NCBI GenBank assembly: GCA_905250025.1
Contig: CAJNOJ010000160.1
Span: 1-64,000 of the forward strand
Reading direction: 5' to 3'
Source: Adineta ricciae
Taxonomy: Eukaryota > Rotifera > Eurotatoria > Adinetida > Adinetidae
DNA length: 64,000 nucleotides
The notes beneath the pieces were generated by a model that saw only the letters and a program-made list of their open reading frames with translations, did no database searches and had not been told where the DNA came from. This document shows, piece after piece, positions 1 through 14,442 of the stretch (position 1 is its first letter; each line of letters opens with the position of its first letter). The position numbers and the translations under genes are program-made.

Positions 1-491
1 AACAAAGACAAATACAATAACTTTTCTCGACTGTCGTCGTATCTATTATATATCTAATGATATACATACGCTTTGGTCTAATATAAACTAGGTATGATAA
101 ATCGAAGCTGACAAGAGCATCTCGCGATGAATGCGAGAAAGCCTAGGTTAATGTTACTTATCATTAGATTGACTCGAAAGAAAGAGAAAGAAAGATACGC
201 TCACTGTCCACGTTTATCATCAAAAAAATATATTGTGTATGGGCGATAGGCGTGGACCATTGCCCATTAATGGGTAACGTAAGGAAAAAGTTTCTCACCT
301 TCTATTGAACACGCATCTATCACGGTCCACTGGTTAGTTGTTTGAATGATGCATTGCGTCCACATATATTTATATCGGTTCATTTTTGCGTGTGCGAAAT
401 ATCATAAAGCAAGAAGCACGTCGTAAAAGTTATTACACGCGTCATCTTCTCAGTTCAAACAACTTCCACACAATTTGGTAGAACTTCTCAT
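1..491. other. upstream intergenic region
   Basis: I see no open reading frame with splice support here. The stretch is AT-rich and presumably holds the promoter and 5' leader of the proline-rich gene that starts at 492. An A-rich run near 180-200 and mixed sequence are all that is visible. Confidence 0.5.
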
Positions 492-2552
492 ATGGCATTG
501 CTGGAAGATCCCACTATTCAACGTATTCTCGATGAAGTGAATAAAGCCGCAACGGGCGGTATCTTCGGTATGGCTGGAAACTATATTCCTGAACCATCGA
601 AATCCGCAGCACAAATGTCAGGCATCAAAGCTGATTTCTTCACCCAACAACAACAACAGCAACAGCAGCAACAACAACAACAACAACAACATCAAGTCCC
701 AATCTTCTACCCAACATCGGACATGTTCAATCTCCATGGTCTGCCAAGTTTCGATGGAAATATCGACATGAACTCAATGGAATCGATTGTACCGATCGCG
801 ACTCCAAATAATTTCGAACTTTATAATTCAGATTTATACGACACGATGGCTCACAGTATGCTTTCACCGTATGAAAATTATAAAAATGGCCTATTGAATA
901 TCAATAATAACAATACAAATACTGGCATGCGTACAGCATCAAGTGTCTCGTCAGTGAACAATGATTTGCTTATAGAACATCATAGACATCAAGAATATCC
1001 AACGATTCCACCGAAAATTACAGCAGCTATTCCAAATCTTGGTTTAAACTTACGAACAACGCCACCGGTCGATACGATGCCAGTCAATGCAAGTGAAGTC
1101 GGAGACGAAGTTATTCCAAATGAGACAACAGACACAGCAACAATGGAATTAATGGCTGATAAAGATGATAATGTGTCAATTCCACCAAATAATAACGAAG
1201 AAATGGAATCACCACATATCTGTAAATAGCACGGCAATCACTTTCTAGACGAACTCTTATTCTTGTTTGATTTTTCTTTTCTTAGCAACAGCTGGCCGAA
1301 TTTTCTACGATCCAAATCCTCAAATCATTCAACGTAAAGGTTCAAATTCAGTTACATACAAACAAAACATAATCGTTCGCTTCCTACAACCACCACCAAT
1401 TCCAAATGCTGGTCCACTCATCATCAAAGAAGTAAGTTTTCCTTAGTTTTCTCTTCAGTCGATTCATTCGCTTCTTTATTCAGGTCAGCGGTCCTCAACA
1501 ACCACCACTACCACCACTTGTGATTAAACGTAATAAAACAAGACTTTTGCAACTCATCTTGTAGTTTCTATCTGCTTGCTTTTTAAAAGAACGTCCACCA
1601 CCACCAAAAACCCCGCCACCAATTATCATTCGTGAAAAACCACCTCCACTTCCTTCAACACTCTCAACCAAAGTTATTACTCGGTAAATTGAACACATAA
1701 ATACTTAGCATTCGTTCACAATGGGTCATCCTTTCCCTTCTAGTCATTTACCACCTGAACCAGCTCCGCCACGTGCTGTTATTATTGAACGCTTACCACC
1801 TTTACCTCCGAAGCCACGCGACATCATCATCGAACGTTGGTTACCATATGAAATAGTCAATCAAAAACGCAAAGTTATTGTCGAACGTGTACGAAAAACT
1901 TCCAAAGAATATGTTCAGCCGAAAAACGTGATCATTACGTATGTTTTCACATTGTGATTTGTCAGCGATGCCTAATCGATTGTCTTTAGATACGAACCAG
2001 TTCATGCTAAAATCGAACGACACTTTCAAAAACAAAATGTTGTCCGAGAAGATCCACAATCATATGCCAGTCGTTTTGGTGAACAACTATGCGATGCCAA
2101 TTCAGTAGTTAAACAAGCTCGTGCTGCCGGCGTACTCGAAGATCTAGTAAATGAACGGAATAAAATCGAATAGCTCGTATTCATTGTATATTTCATAGGA
2201 TCCACCTGTATCATTCTTGAAATCATCAACGAATAGTGTTGCAACAGGCACAACGGACTATGAAACTATAATGAAGAAAGCAGACGAACAAGAAGAAGAT
2301 CCACTCGATGAAAACAACACACAACAAGAACACCAGGAAGTGGTTTCGACTGCGATTGATGTCGGTCAAGAAGATGACGTATTAGTTGAAGAAAATGTTA
2401 CGCCATTTTATATGAATTCAGGTAAGGATTTGATTGTTGAAGATCGCGACGAAGCTATTTTACGTTTATTTCTAGGTGAAAATCTTCAACAAACTTTCCA
2501 TCGTTTAGGTTTTGACATTCCAGAGACAATGATGAATGAACATCATTTTTGA
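492..2552 (+). CDS. poly-Q / proline-rich protein, uncharacterised
   Basis: Seven exons in consistent phase: 492-1221, 1286-1431, 1484-1529, 1590-1683, 1744-1938, 1990-2146 and 2199-2552, giving 573 aa. Residues about 1-240 are low-complexity with a run of about 16 Gln. The middle is a series of Pro-rich blocks, each followed by a basic-hydrophobic motif (for example PPPLPPLVIK, RAVIIERLPPLPPKPRDII, IIERWLPY), then a YEPVHAKIERHF block and an acidic tail. Several short exons each carry one Pro block, which suggests growth by exon or repeat duplication (inference). No catalytic domain, signal peptide or TM segment is visible. An in-frame 54-nt intron (2422-2475, GTAAG...CTAG) could be removed from the last exon, giving 555 aa. 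A poly(A) signal AATAAA lies at 2566-2571. I do not recognise a named family. Confidence 0.8.
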
Positions 2553-2779
2553 GATTGAAATGTCGAATAAAACTTTTGTCTTCGTTTCCCATTACGTTTT
2601 GTTGTATTTTTCTATAGTTATCGTTTGATAGAAACGAAAAGTTTTGGATTTTTTTCTTACATATATATAAGTATATATATCTTTAATGTGATCAATAAAA
2701 ATGAAAACTGAAAAAGATAAAAAACTCGAGCTGGAAAGTGTCCTGCAGAATCCGTACACCGCGCTGTTGGCGTTTTTCT

Positions 2780-3837
2780 TTACCAACCGTTGTTGTCTAC
2801 TCTCGGTGCGGAGTCTGATTGTGCGATGACACGGCGGATGGGAGATTGGGCCGAAATGAATCCAGTATTTACTGCTGGTTTGACGACAGGTCTCTGAAAT
2901 GGTTGGCTGTTGAATGACGAAGAAGCGCCGGTAAATTGTTGTTGACTACGAGAGAAAGAGAGATGGGGAACTGTGCGCGATATTAGAATGAAGTTTTCAT
3001 ACCTCCATGTTGGTTGTTGAGGAATTTGTTGGAGTTGTTGTTGATTTCTTTGTGCATTGAGGGTGTTTTGTCCGACATTCAATGTAGTCTAAATCAATGG
3101 AAAGATTTTTGGGTTTGAAATAAGTCGCTCTGCTTACTGGACGAACGAGAATTTGTTGTGAGGTGATTGGTTGTAAATCACGATTGTAGCTGCTAAATAA
3201 TTCAAAACAAACGATAAGGAAATATATTGTGAACGAGAAAGAAGCGTTACCTGAGGCCTTTTTGGGTAAAAAGGTTCGATTGCTGGTCTTGGAAATCTCG
3301 ACGAAGGAATGATTGGTCACGTTGGAATGAAGTCGGTTGTTGCATTTGAACAGTTCTCGGAATAAGCGGTTGACTTTCGAAATCAGTTCGTGGAAGAAGT
3401 TTTTGCTGACCAAAGCCTTTGTTAAAAACTTTCTGTTCATTGCTATTTGGTAAAACTAAAGCGCTCGAGTGTCGGTATTCGGATACATCTCGATCTTGGT
3501 CGGTGGCTAGAACGGATGATCTCATGCCTGGTCGAGTGCCAATAGATTGCTTATGGAAGTATGAATAACCACCACCGCTACTATCGACAATCTCCGAATC
3601 ATCTTTTCGTATGGCGCTATTAAAGCAAAATATTGACCTTTTTCAATTACAAGGTCAAACGATCTTACTTAAACGATCTTTGTGTGTTCGGGCCTAGAGA
3701 AAACATAGCGGAAAGTCATTAGCGTTAACTTGAGACATTTGCCTTACGTACCAGTAAATGAAACTGACGAGCAATAAGCCAAAATGGTAAACAACACAAG
3801 TAACTTAAGAAAATGAATATGCAAGTTTAGAAAATTC
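2780..3837 (-). CDS. secreted Gln-rich protein, 5' end unresolved
   Basis: Seven minus-strand exons in phase, 5' to 3': 3752-3837, 3669-3693 (25 nt), 3251-3616, 3138-3192, 3003-3088 and 2780-2945, with a further start exon not found upstream of 3837. The first visible exon encodes a strongly hydrophobic stretch (KLLVLFTILAYCSSVSF) that looks like a signal peptide. The rest is rich in Gln, Ser and Pro (QQQLQQIPQQP; a Gly-rich SSSGGGYSY patch) and ends in RVDNNGW. No domain is recognised. I could not find an in-frame ATG in the first exon, so the initiator must lie in an earlier exon or the leader is added by trans-splicing (inference). A matrix, cuticle or mucus-type secreted protein is possible but unproven. 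Confidence 0.65.
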
Positions 3838-5127
3838 CTGGAATAAAGGTCATTGTGTCGTCATACATACGCGATACATGATTTATGTTATCTCTATGTT
3901 TACTTTCTTGTTAGTAAATGATAGCATTTCGAAATAAATCGCATTGCTTTTATATCTTTCGATGTCGACGATATGTAAGGGAATGACCTATTCTTTACAA
4001 GTACTGCTTTGCGTTCTCTGTGTGCATCTTTTGTTTACCTCGATCGAGTCGAAATGTTATTCGACGATGATAACACACTGAATGCGCGATGGCTTGCATT
4101 ATGCGATTTCGACTATATACATCGAGGTCTTTGGTAAATGTAACGGTGCAATATGATTGCACACTTTAGCATTTAACAAACATGTGATATATCATTTGTT
4201 TTTGAAGTTTTTACTATCATGAAATCCAATCATGCTTTTACTGTCATTTAAATCAAAAGAAATTATCGAAGTACATTCGGTCCATTACGAATATCCGGCG
4301 GACACTCTCGAAGGCACAACTCGAGTTGATAAAATCATGTTTTGTCTCAGACAGATTTGATTAGATTTGAACATGACGTCGACACGGAATCAATCGAAGC
4401 TGAAGAATGTGTTACTATTTTTATAACATCTGTCGGTGATACTCATAGAAGAAAAAAAAGGATATCCTATGAAGTTTTCACATATGACTTTCGAAATATG
4501 TTAATCATCGATGTTTTTCTCGCCTACATGTTATTCTTTCTTCGCTGTGACTTTGTTTATCTAATCGAAAATGGAATTAGCAGAGCAGCTGGATGAGAAT
4601 AATTGATCTATCGCATTGAAAATGTCTTCAAATTGAAATTTTGTCTCGTCGGTCATACTTGTGTTAGAATTCTTTTTACACCCACAGACAGCTGGAAAAC
4701 GTCCTCTATTTCTTCATTGGTTCTTGTTTTGTAAAGCGGTTAATAAGATTTCTCTCGAGATCTAATCATTGTCTACTAGCATATGAAAAAAGCCCAACTG
4801 ATGGATGTGAGATCCTTTTTCCTTTTTCTGTTCAACTCGAATCAAATCAGCAAGACATGAATTCATTTCGACACACGATCAACATTGATAGTTTTCCATT
4901 GTCTCTTTGCGTCACTGTTCGACTTTTTTTTTATAGCGAAAATGAAACTGTTTTGTTTGTTTTCGCTGATTTTTCTTCAAAAATAAAAAACAAAAAACGA
5001 ATCTAGATCAAACGGGATAAAGGAGCAACAGCACACGTACACGCAGCACAAGTGCGGTGGTGTAGTGGATGGAAAACCAAACATATGCAGATATACAAAG
5101 TAAAAAGGAGAGAAAACCGGTTGAAAC
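3838..5127. other. intergenic region between two minus-strand genes
   Basis: About 1.3 kb of AT-rich DNA with no spliceable coding chain. An 84-codon plus-strand frame near 4342-4596 has no typical codon pattern or homology and I treat it as chance. The stretch should contain the 5' exon or promoter of the Q-rich gene to its left and the 3' UTR of the GPCR to its right. Confidence 0.45.
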
Positions 5128-7973
5128 TTATACAGTCGATGAAAATCTACATGGTGAGAAGAGTATTTTGGCAAAAGCTTTGCGAAATTCCAAGTTGAAC
5201 ACAGTATAAATGATCGGATTCAAAAATGAATTGATGTACCCTAACCAAGAGCAGAGAAAGAGAATAAAATCATTAATAAGAAACGTATTGGATTTTTGTG
5301 ATAATTTAATAATAGTATTAACGATATTATTGAGCACAAAGAATGGTAACCAGCAGACCAAGAAGCAAACTAAATAGAGAAAAGGTCGTAGACTTTATTT
5401 TATACGAATGTCAAGCAACGATCACTGGTAGATCGATCGAGGGAGAAGGTATGAAATTTCATTTGGAAGTAAATTTACTTCTATCTAAGCTCCTACAAGA
5501 GCATATTTATCAATTTTTCACATGACTGACGAGTAGAAAAGACGCGGAAAGCTTTCATAATCAACGGAAATTGCCATTAGTGGAGAAAAAGGAGAAACAA
5601 AGATTTTCAGTGCGAACTTGCTTCTTTCCGTTTTGAATCTTGACTTAATCGAACCTTAACCATGAGTGTCTAAGTACAGTCGAAGCCTCTAGCAGTCATT
5701 TGCCTCGTTGATCGCAGAAATGTTTTCAATTGGAATCGAGTTATATTCATATCGTTAACTTACTTAGAACAATAATCAATGTCTGAGTTGCTTTTCGTTC
5801 TTTCTTCATTCGTGAATAAGCTTTTCGTTTGGCTACTTTAGTGTTATTTGTCGATGATTTTACGGCTGCAGTCACGGCGGAGCCATCAGCGATAGTTTTG
5901 ATTTTCAGACGAGTTTTTGCGCGTTTCGACGACGATGACGAATGTCGATGTTGGTTACTATCCGTTTGTGAACTACAGTTCTTACGCATTGAGGTGCTTG
6001 CATTCGCTGTCACAAGTTCAATTCGAGTATTGACATCCGTTTTATTGTCGCCGTTTGTCTGTTGATGGAGAATGAACAGTGTGACATCGTCACGTTCTTC
6101 ATCATCATTCGGATCACTCGATGATACTCCGACTTTCGTAGGAGTGCCTTCGACATCTGTTGTTCGCGCAAGTACGGGAGTCGATAGTTTCAACATGAGA
6201 CTGTTACGACGTGTTTCCAACGCATATGTCTTTGCTGGGGATACTTCATTGATATCAATCGGTAATGTTAAGGAAGTTTTTTCCGGTGGAAGCGACGGAG
6301 GATTGCCAATCGATTGTCGATCGTGATAAAATGTTGTCACTAAATGGTCGGCGTTCGTACGATGTTGAGCGGCAGCGGATTCAATGACCGCTTTCGGCCG
6401 CCATTGTTTTCGATTTTTTTTCGCTTGGGCCATGATAACAGCAAAGATTCGGTAATAAATAGCGAAGATAATTATACAAGGAATAAAAAATGATCCAAGA
6501 GAGGAAAAAATAAGAAATTTATTATTGAAAAACGCACACTGATCGCTCACACGTGGATAATCGGCAACATCGGACTTGTTTGCACCACTAGAATACATCG
6601 ATAAACAAAACGTGAAAACGAAAAACAAACTAAGCGAATTATATTACCCAACAATAGGAAGAGCTATTACAAATGAAATAACCCACACGATAACAATCAT
6701 AATGGAAACACGTTTGGGATTTTTATGTCGAGCGTATTTAAGTGGTTTTGTTACTGCTATGTAACTGAAAATCAAAACCAAAATCAAGAACTTCAGTTTG
6801 TCATATATCGTCTTACCGATCGACAGCAATTGCAACCTGAAAAGAAAGGAAAACAAATCGATTTTTCAAGAGATAGAATGAGAAAATCTTCAAAATAATC
6901 TTACGAGATTCAATATCGACGCGGTACATGCCATACAATCTGATGCAACCCAAAAGTCACACAGTCGATCAGATAGTTCCCATACTCGATTATACTAAAT
7001 AGAAATGAACTAATCTCTTATGTCAGACTTGATAGACATGAGACGATATTCTGATGAATAAACCGGCATGTCAACCTTTGTTAATCGATAGGAGAAAGGC
7101 AAATCATTTTTTCAATTATGATGATAACATGAATGAGTTCAAAGGAGACAAAGAAGATTTGTCAAATATCCGGAAATTGGTAAAAGAAATTTTTCTTAGA
7201 AATTAATAATTCCGTTTGATTCGTGTTGACAGATCATCATCGAGATAATCTCTTCAAGTAAATCAACAAAATCAAACATCGACTAATTTAGGAAGTTTTT
7301 TTTCCTTTCTCGGACAAAGATCTGTCTACACATGCCTAACCATATTTGCCTCTTCAAAGAATTCCCGATGACGCCTCATCAGTCACGTAGATCACATAAT
7401 TTTTTGTTAAAATTCTCTTTATACTCTCTGTTTAATTCATATCTATGACAGCTACGACGTGCACAGGATGCTCATATCCGTTTGTAAGATAATATATGTC
7501 TACACACATACGTAGAAAGTGTGTGTGTGTGTGTGTCTGTGTACTGTTTAGAATTACTTGATGAACATGAATTTGATCGCTTTTGTTTTTTCCTCTACAC
7601 TTACTTCAAGATAGATCGCAAATGGCATTACAACAGCAGCGACAGTTATATCTGATATTGCAAGTGATACAACGAAATAATTTGTGATCGTATGCAGAGA
7701 CTTCTCTCTGTAGACACTAATAACGACAAGAACATTGCCGAAGATTGTGAATAACGGGAAGAGTATTAATGCAAATGCCCAGTAATTAACAGAGTTAGCT
7801 TCGACTGTGTCAGCTTGTGGAGTAATTAGGGAGGATATTTTCGTCTGGATATTGTCAAGAGTTGCACTACTGTGTGAAATTGTATCATAGGCATTCGAAT
7901 TATAGAGTAAAGACGACGGAATTGGTGCGACGATTAAATTCCAGGAGCCGGTGTCGTTTGATAGTTGTTGCAT
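5128..7973 (-). CDS. aminergic GPCR, dopamine D2-like receptor
   Basis: Rhodopsin-class receptor of 553 aa in six exons: 7605-7973, 6905-6994, 6817-6836, 6648-6764, 5764-6587 and 5128-5369. All phases match. TM1-TM2 lie in exon 1 after an N-terminus with NDT glycosylation potential. Exon 2 holds the TM3 Cys (about residue 135) and the amine-binding Asp3.32 (about 142). A 20-nt micro-exon joins into the DRYIAV motif. TM5 carries SSLGS, the three serines that contact catechol hydroxyls. TM6 has CWLPFF, TM7 NPIIY, and the C-tail is only about 20 residues. A long third loop (about 220 aa) plus a short tail is typical of Gi-coupled D2-type receptors. Asn at 6.55 is unlike vertebrate D2, so another monoamine ligand is possible. 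I chose the ATG at 7973 because the open frame upstream of it looks non-coding. Introns of 610 and 394 nt are unusually long for this window. Confidence 0.9.
7519..7536. repeat. (GT)9 microsatellite
   Basis: Nine perfect GT units inside the long GPCR intron 6995-7604, followed by an imperfect CTGTGT extension. Confidence 0.9.
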
Positions 7974-8677
7974 GTTAGAAAGCAAATAGTAAAGATAAAC
8001 GCGAATATATATGAATGCGTTTGAGTAGATGTTTTGATAGGAATTGTTGTACTTCTGGCTAATAAGAATGATGAGAATAATAATCTGCGTGATTTCACCT
8101 CGATGATGAAGTATATTTTGAAATTTAATATGAATAGTGTTAGTTGATGTGGGTGAGAAGTGTATAAACGGTAGCACGGCGTAGACGGTGGTCGTTGTGC
8201 TCGAAGTTTCAAGTGGCTTGCCGAAAGCGTCATCTCCTGATTGATTCTTTCGCCATGATGTAGCATGTCTCATTTTGAGACGATCATGCGTGAGGAGCAA
8301 ACGCCGTTGTTACGACGTAGGAAGAGAAGAGGAGAAGAAGTAGAGTGGAGAGAGCGAGTATGATAGAGAGAAAGAAGAAGAGAAATATGACGATATAAAC
8401 AAGAAGAAGATCTTTTAATCTCCCGTTATTGTTTACACCTCGTTTTGGAATTATTAGTGATATTTCGATTCGATTAACGTTCTATTTTTTTTGTCTTTCC
8501 AAGTTTGAAATCAGTGTTGTTTCTGATTTGCTTGAAAGGGAAAAGAAGAATCTAAAAGAGAAAGAGAGAAATATGTCGAATGAAAAACAAAATCTGTTTC
8601 CTTTTATTTACATAAAAACAACGCGGACGCAACTCTCAAGCAAAACTGAAAATCTCTAAATAATAAAAATAGTCTGT

Positions 8678-8704
8678 CTCTCTCCCTCTCTCTCGCGCGC
8701 GCTT
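8678..8704. repeat. CT-rich microsatellite ending in (CG)n
   Basis: An interrupted CT run passes into alternating CG, a pattern that can adopt H-DNA or Z-DNA. It lies upstream of the GPCR. Confidence 0.75.
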
Positions 8705-9895
8705 TCCCTCTCCAAATAATCAGTAGCTTAAAAGAATCATGAAAATCGTCGATAACATTGTCACGTTTCTTACATTGATTATTTACGACTGATATACTAT
8801 TCAAATTGAAATTTACTTTGTCAATTCTAATTACTTTCTTTGTTTTTCTCGTGTGCTTATATCTAAAATAACGATACTCTCGGCCTCCTAGCGATCGAAC
8901 GACAGAGTAGAAGCTCGCTTGTTTTCTTGTTATAAATCCAGTAAAGTATCGACATGAAATCGTCATGGAAAACTAGTGATGAAAGATTGATCTGATGAAA
9001 ATCATATTATTTACTTTACTAATACAACCCGAAAAGTCCAGATAAAGTTGACATGAGCGTTGACATTTTCCGTCTGCTTATCATTGACGATTTGCTTTTC
9101 TTGAATATCAAAGAAAAACGAGATTGTTATTCCGCTAACGAATGACATTCGTACATTTCAATTATCGTCATTGATTTGAATAAGCAAATGATATTTTTCC
9201 ATCTGATATAATTGAAGTACTTCTTAGTTACATATCATCTACTTCAGACATGATCGCTCAAATAAACAAGCAAATTTTTCGTGACAGGACATCGATCTTT
9301 TCAACAACTAAAAGTCGTATCTCTAGAGAGGACAACGATATTCGTTTTTACACATAGATAAAACATATCGTCTCTCAAGCTTTTGTTCTAGTGCGACAAG
9401 AAAAGTTCTCTGACTCTTCTCCTCGTCTGATTGGGACAGAATCTCTCACATGATGAACATGACAACGGCTGCTCACATGTCGATCTTGAAGACTCAATTT
9501 TGTACTTACCTTAAACTCGACGAGAAAACGAGCGACTGAGATGTTTAACAATAGCTAAAGAACAGAAGCGCTGTCAATCGAGCATAGATAGTAATATACT
9601 CAAATGTCGACTCTGATTCAGTCTTAGGAACACATCTACACTTGAAAAACAACACTGACGTATGTCGTATTCTATTTATATACATTGAAAAGGCAACAAG
9701 TAACCTATAGCGAAATAGAATCAAGTCTTGGCATCGATTCCATCGGTTTGGCGTGTGTTTTCTCTTCTTTAACTAAATTAGGATGTTAACGTTCTCGATC
9801 GAATTTTGTTTTTCTTTCTTCAATAATCGATGCAAAACTATTTAATATGCTTTGATATCTCTTTTTTTGTTAATATATTAATGTCGTCGGTGGAA

Positions 9896-9911
9896 GGGAG
9901 GGAGGGAGGGA
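9896..9911 (+). repeat. (GGGA)4, potential G-quadruplex
   Basis: Four GGG triplets separated by single A, followed by a GA-rich tract to about 9940. This is the strongest G4-type motif I saw in the window, in otherwise AT-rich DNA. Confidence 0.75.
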
Positions 9912-11187
9912 GCGCGAGCAAAGAGAGAGAGAGAGGGAGATTTTTTTATGTTAGTGGCTGATAGTTAGGCGATAATGAGATTATAATGCGATTTGTGTAT
10001 ATACATCAGAATAGTAAACATTCTGTTAGGAATTTTTCCGAACAAGAGTACAAGTGACGAAGATGAGAGCGAATGCGTACGCACGCAATGATGTTGAGAC
10101 TAAGAACGGCAATTCTCGATCGTTTGCATATTATTGATCGCCATTCGATACTTCGACGATAAGTAGAAGAACATATTTCAAACTCCTACAGGAAGAAACA
10201 CAAGACGCATAAAGAAGAAAAATCGTCGAAAGAATGCGAAAAAAAACAATTTTTCTTCTGTCTTTCTCAATCATTATCTTTGTTGTTTTTATTAAGGATA
10301 TTAATCGTAAAGAATTGAAGAGAGCGCACACATACACATTCAATCATCTCTTCATCTGAGTAGACCGAAATCAGTTTGGCAACATTCGGCAAGTCGATTT
10401 CAGCCCACGTTAAACTTGAACAAATAATGAATCATTTAAAAAAAAAAGGAAAACTCTTAAACCATTACTCATGCTTTGATTATTTCATGATAAACTCAAG
10501 TGAAAGAAATAAAAGCATGATTGAATCACTTTTAGTACAACCAAGCAAAGTTGCAATCGACAGTAGTTCTTTTCATTTCTAGATCAACGGAAGAAACAAT
10601 GTTTGAGATCTTCTTTCTCGGTTTTTTATTGCTGCCATTATTCTTATTGAAGATGACATGTCTAATTATAGTTAGAGAAAACAAAAGTGAATTCTTGCAA
10701 AAAAATAGAAGCAACTCACTCAACGCATTTGCTTCTCGCCTAATGTAAACTAATGGATTGACTAAAAACAATAAAGCACATCATTATGTTCGCAAAAACA
10801 TTAGAACAATTTTTATAATAGCTGAGTGCTTCACCATCGTAACATACGTGCTCTCTCACTCCTTTGTTCTGCCATTAAGTCCGTTCCTAGTACACAAACA
10901 TCTCGTTGAGTACCATCAATAAACATTGTTCGACAATGAGATTGTTGTCACATCAGATCACTTGTTACATATATGTATGAAAAACAAATCTGAAATCTTG
11001 TCGAAATTAATCAATATCGACAGAGTTCTACTCGGTTTACCAAAGGAGAAAACTGTCGAAATCAGACATAATTACTTGTCTTAATCAAATCTCGGCCAGC
11101 ATCCATGAATTGTTCATCGTTTCCTTGCGAAACACTTACTTTCGCAAATAGACATTTGTCTTCCATAGGAAAAGAGATCCATTTGCG

Positions 11188-11211
11188 TGATGATGATGAT
11201 CATCATCATCA
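11188..11211. repeat. 24-nt perfect palindrome (TGA)4(TCA)4
   Basis: The two halves are exact reverse complements with no spacer, centred between 11199 and 11200. It could form a cruciform or simply be a trinucleotide repeat that meets its own complement. Confidence 0.8.
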
Positions 11212-12222
11212 TGACACTCTCACTTTTTCTTTTGTTCGGCCGTGTCATTATTTGTTCTAACCTGTCTACCCGCCACAGCTAACAGCGTGCTGATTAAACG
11301 AAAAACTTGCATCAATCATTCTTGCCTACTTTCATTTCCTCTAACGCTTTGATTTCTTTTTCTCTCAAGGGAACTTACTAACCTTTTTTCCGGATTTATT
11401 TTTATTTACATATCATCGACCGATGAAGATATACACAGAAACAAGTCGCCGAAATTAACTTCGTTTATTTGTGCGACAAAGTCTCATTTACTACTCTTAT
11501 CAATGCACGGATAATTAAACATGCGCAACGACCTTGCTCGTTTGTTTTTCGCGATCATTGCCGACCTGGTCGTATATACGACTCGTACCCAAATTCATTG
11601 TGAAGCAATCAATCTAATGGTACATAATGCAGTTCTCACTGAACGATTATTGAAATGGTGTTTTTTCCTATTCTATAAACATCACTCAGAGCATATTTGC
11701 ATATGTTTATTATTGCCTTTTGTCAATGGGTTATTTTTTGCACGATGATCCATTGTTTTCCGTTGACATTTCAGGGTTCACAGAGAAGTTTTGTTTTTGT
11801 GTCAACCGGTCATTGTATCCTTGGCAAATTATACTCTTATGGTAGATAAAAAGTTAATAGAGCATGTTTAGCGATATCTATGATTGAATATCGAGCATAG
11901 GCGAATGTCAAAAATTAGTTTAGCGGGCATTTGGTCATACACAGTGTGAATATAGATGATGTTCCGTAATTATATACGAGAGCTGAACTTTTCATCGACC
12001 CATAAAAAACACTCTTTCCTTTTAACCTCACTCTATCCGACCCAGTTGACATACGAAGTACCTAGAACATGTCTCTTCATGTTGAACATGGTAACCTAGA
12101 TAGAAAATAATGGATCTGATTTTCTGTTCTATGTCACAGAAATGATCGATATTTGTATTTTTTGTTCTATATTTGAATGAAACGAGAAAAGCGCAGGTTA
12201 CCAAGAATGTTTTAGACAGAAT

Positions 12223-14053
<1,831 letters not shown>

Positions 14054-14442
14054 ATTTTGTATCGGAGAGTCAACTAAACGCTTATAGTGCAGTAAAGATA
14101 AAGAAGAATGAAATGAACTTTCGTTTTTTCATATGACCTATGTCTCTTCGTTACAGTCCGTTGAACATATGAAATCTCTCATCCGTGATGTGAGAAACGA
14201 CGAACAACGAACGATCAAACAAGCGAATATCGATGTCGATTTATAGTTAATATCCATATAAATGTTCTTTATTAATTTAAAGAAAAAGAAAAAAAAACAT
14301 AATTAAACATTCTATTGTCAGCTGAATAAAATCATTTCGTGGTAATAGATATATATACATAGTTGTATACGAGGAAACTTCATTGATACTATTTTTCCGA
14401 CACAGAAAAGACAAAAAACGTCTGCAGATTGATTAGATCTAT

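Larger units (their letters stand above)
7974..12222. other. 4.2 kb gene-free stretch
   Basis: No exon chain with sound splice phases is visible on either strand. Small frames occur (for example 8604-8966 minus and 11521-11748 plus) but lack codon structure or similarity. The stretch holds the GPCR 5' leader and promoter at its left end and the alpha-tubulin 3' UTR at its right end. It carries pyrimidine/CG microsatellite, a GGGA run and a perfect TGA/TCA palindrome, listed separately. Confidence 0.5.

Noticed and set aside
1495-1698. minus-strand Gly-rich frame
   Set aside because: Complementary shadow of the Pro-rich exons on the plus strand.
4342-4596. 84-codon plus-strand frame
   Set aside because: No ATG at its start, no splice partners, no similarity and atypical composition; treated as chance.
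7974-8300. N-terminal extension of the GPCR frame up to 8300
   Set aside because: The frame is open but looks untranslated (odd composition). The Met at 7973 fits the receptor N-terminus better.
8604-8966. 120-codon minus-strand frame in the gene-free region
   Set aside because: Driven by CT/CG microsatellite translation (Arg/Glu repeats); no splice support.
11521-11748. 75-codon plus-strand frame with hydrophobic end
   Set aside because: Short, isolated, no homology or adjacent exon.
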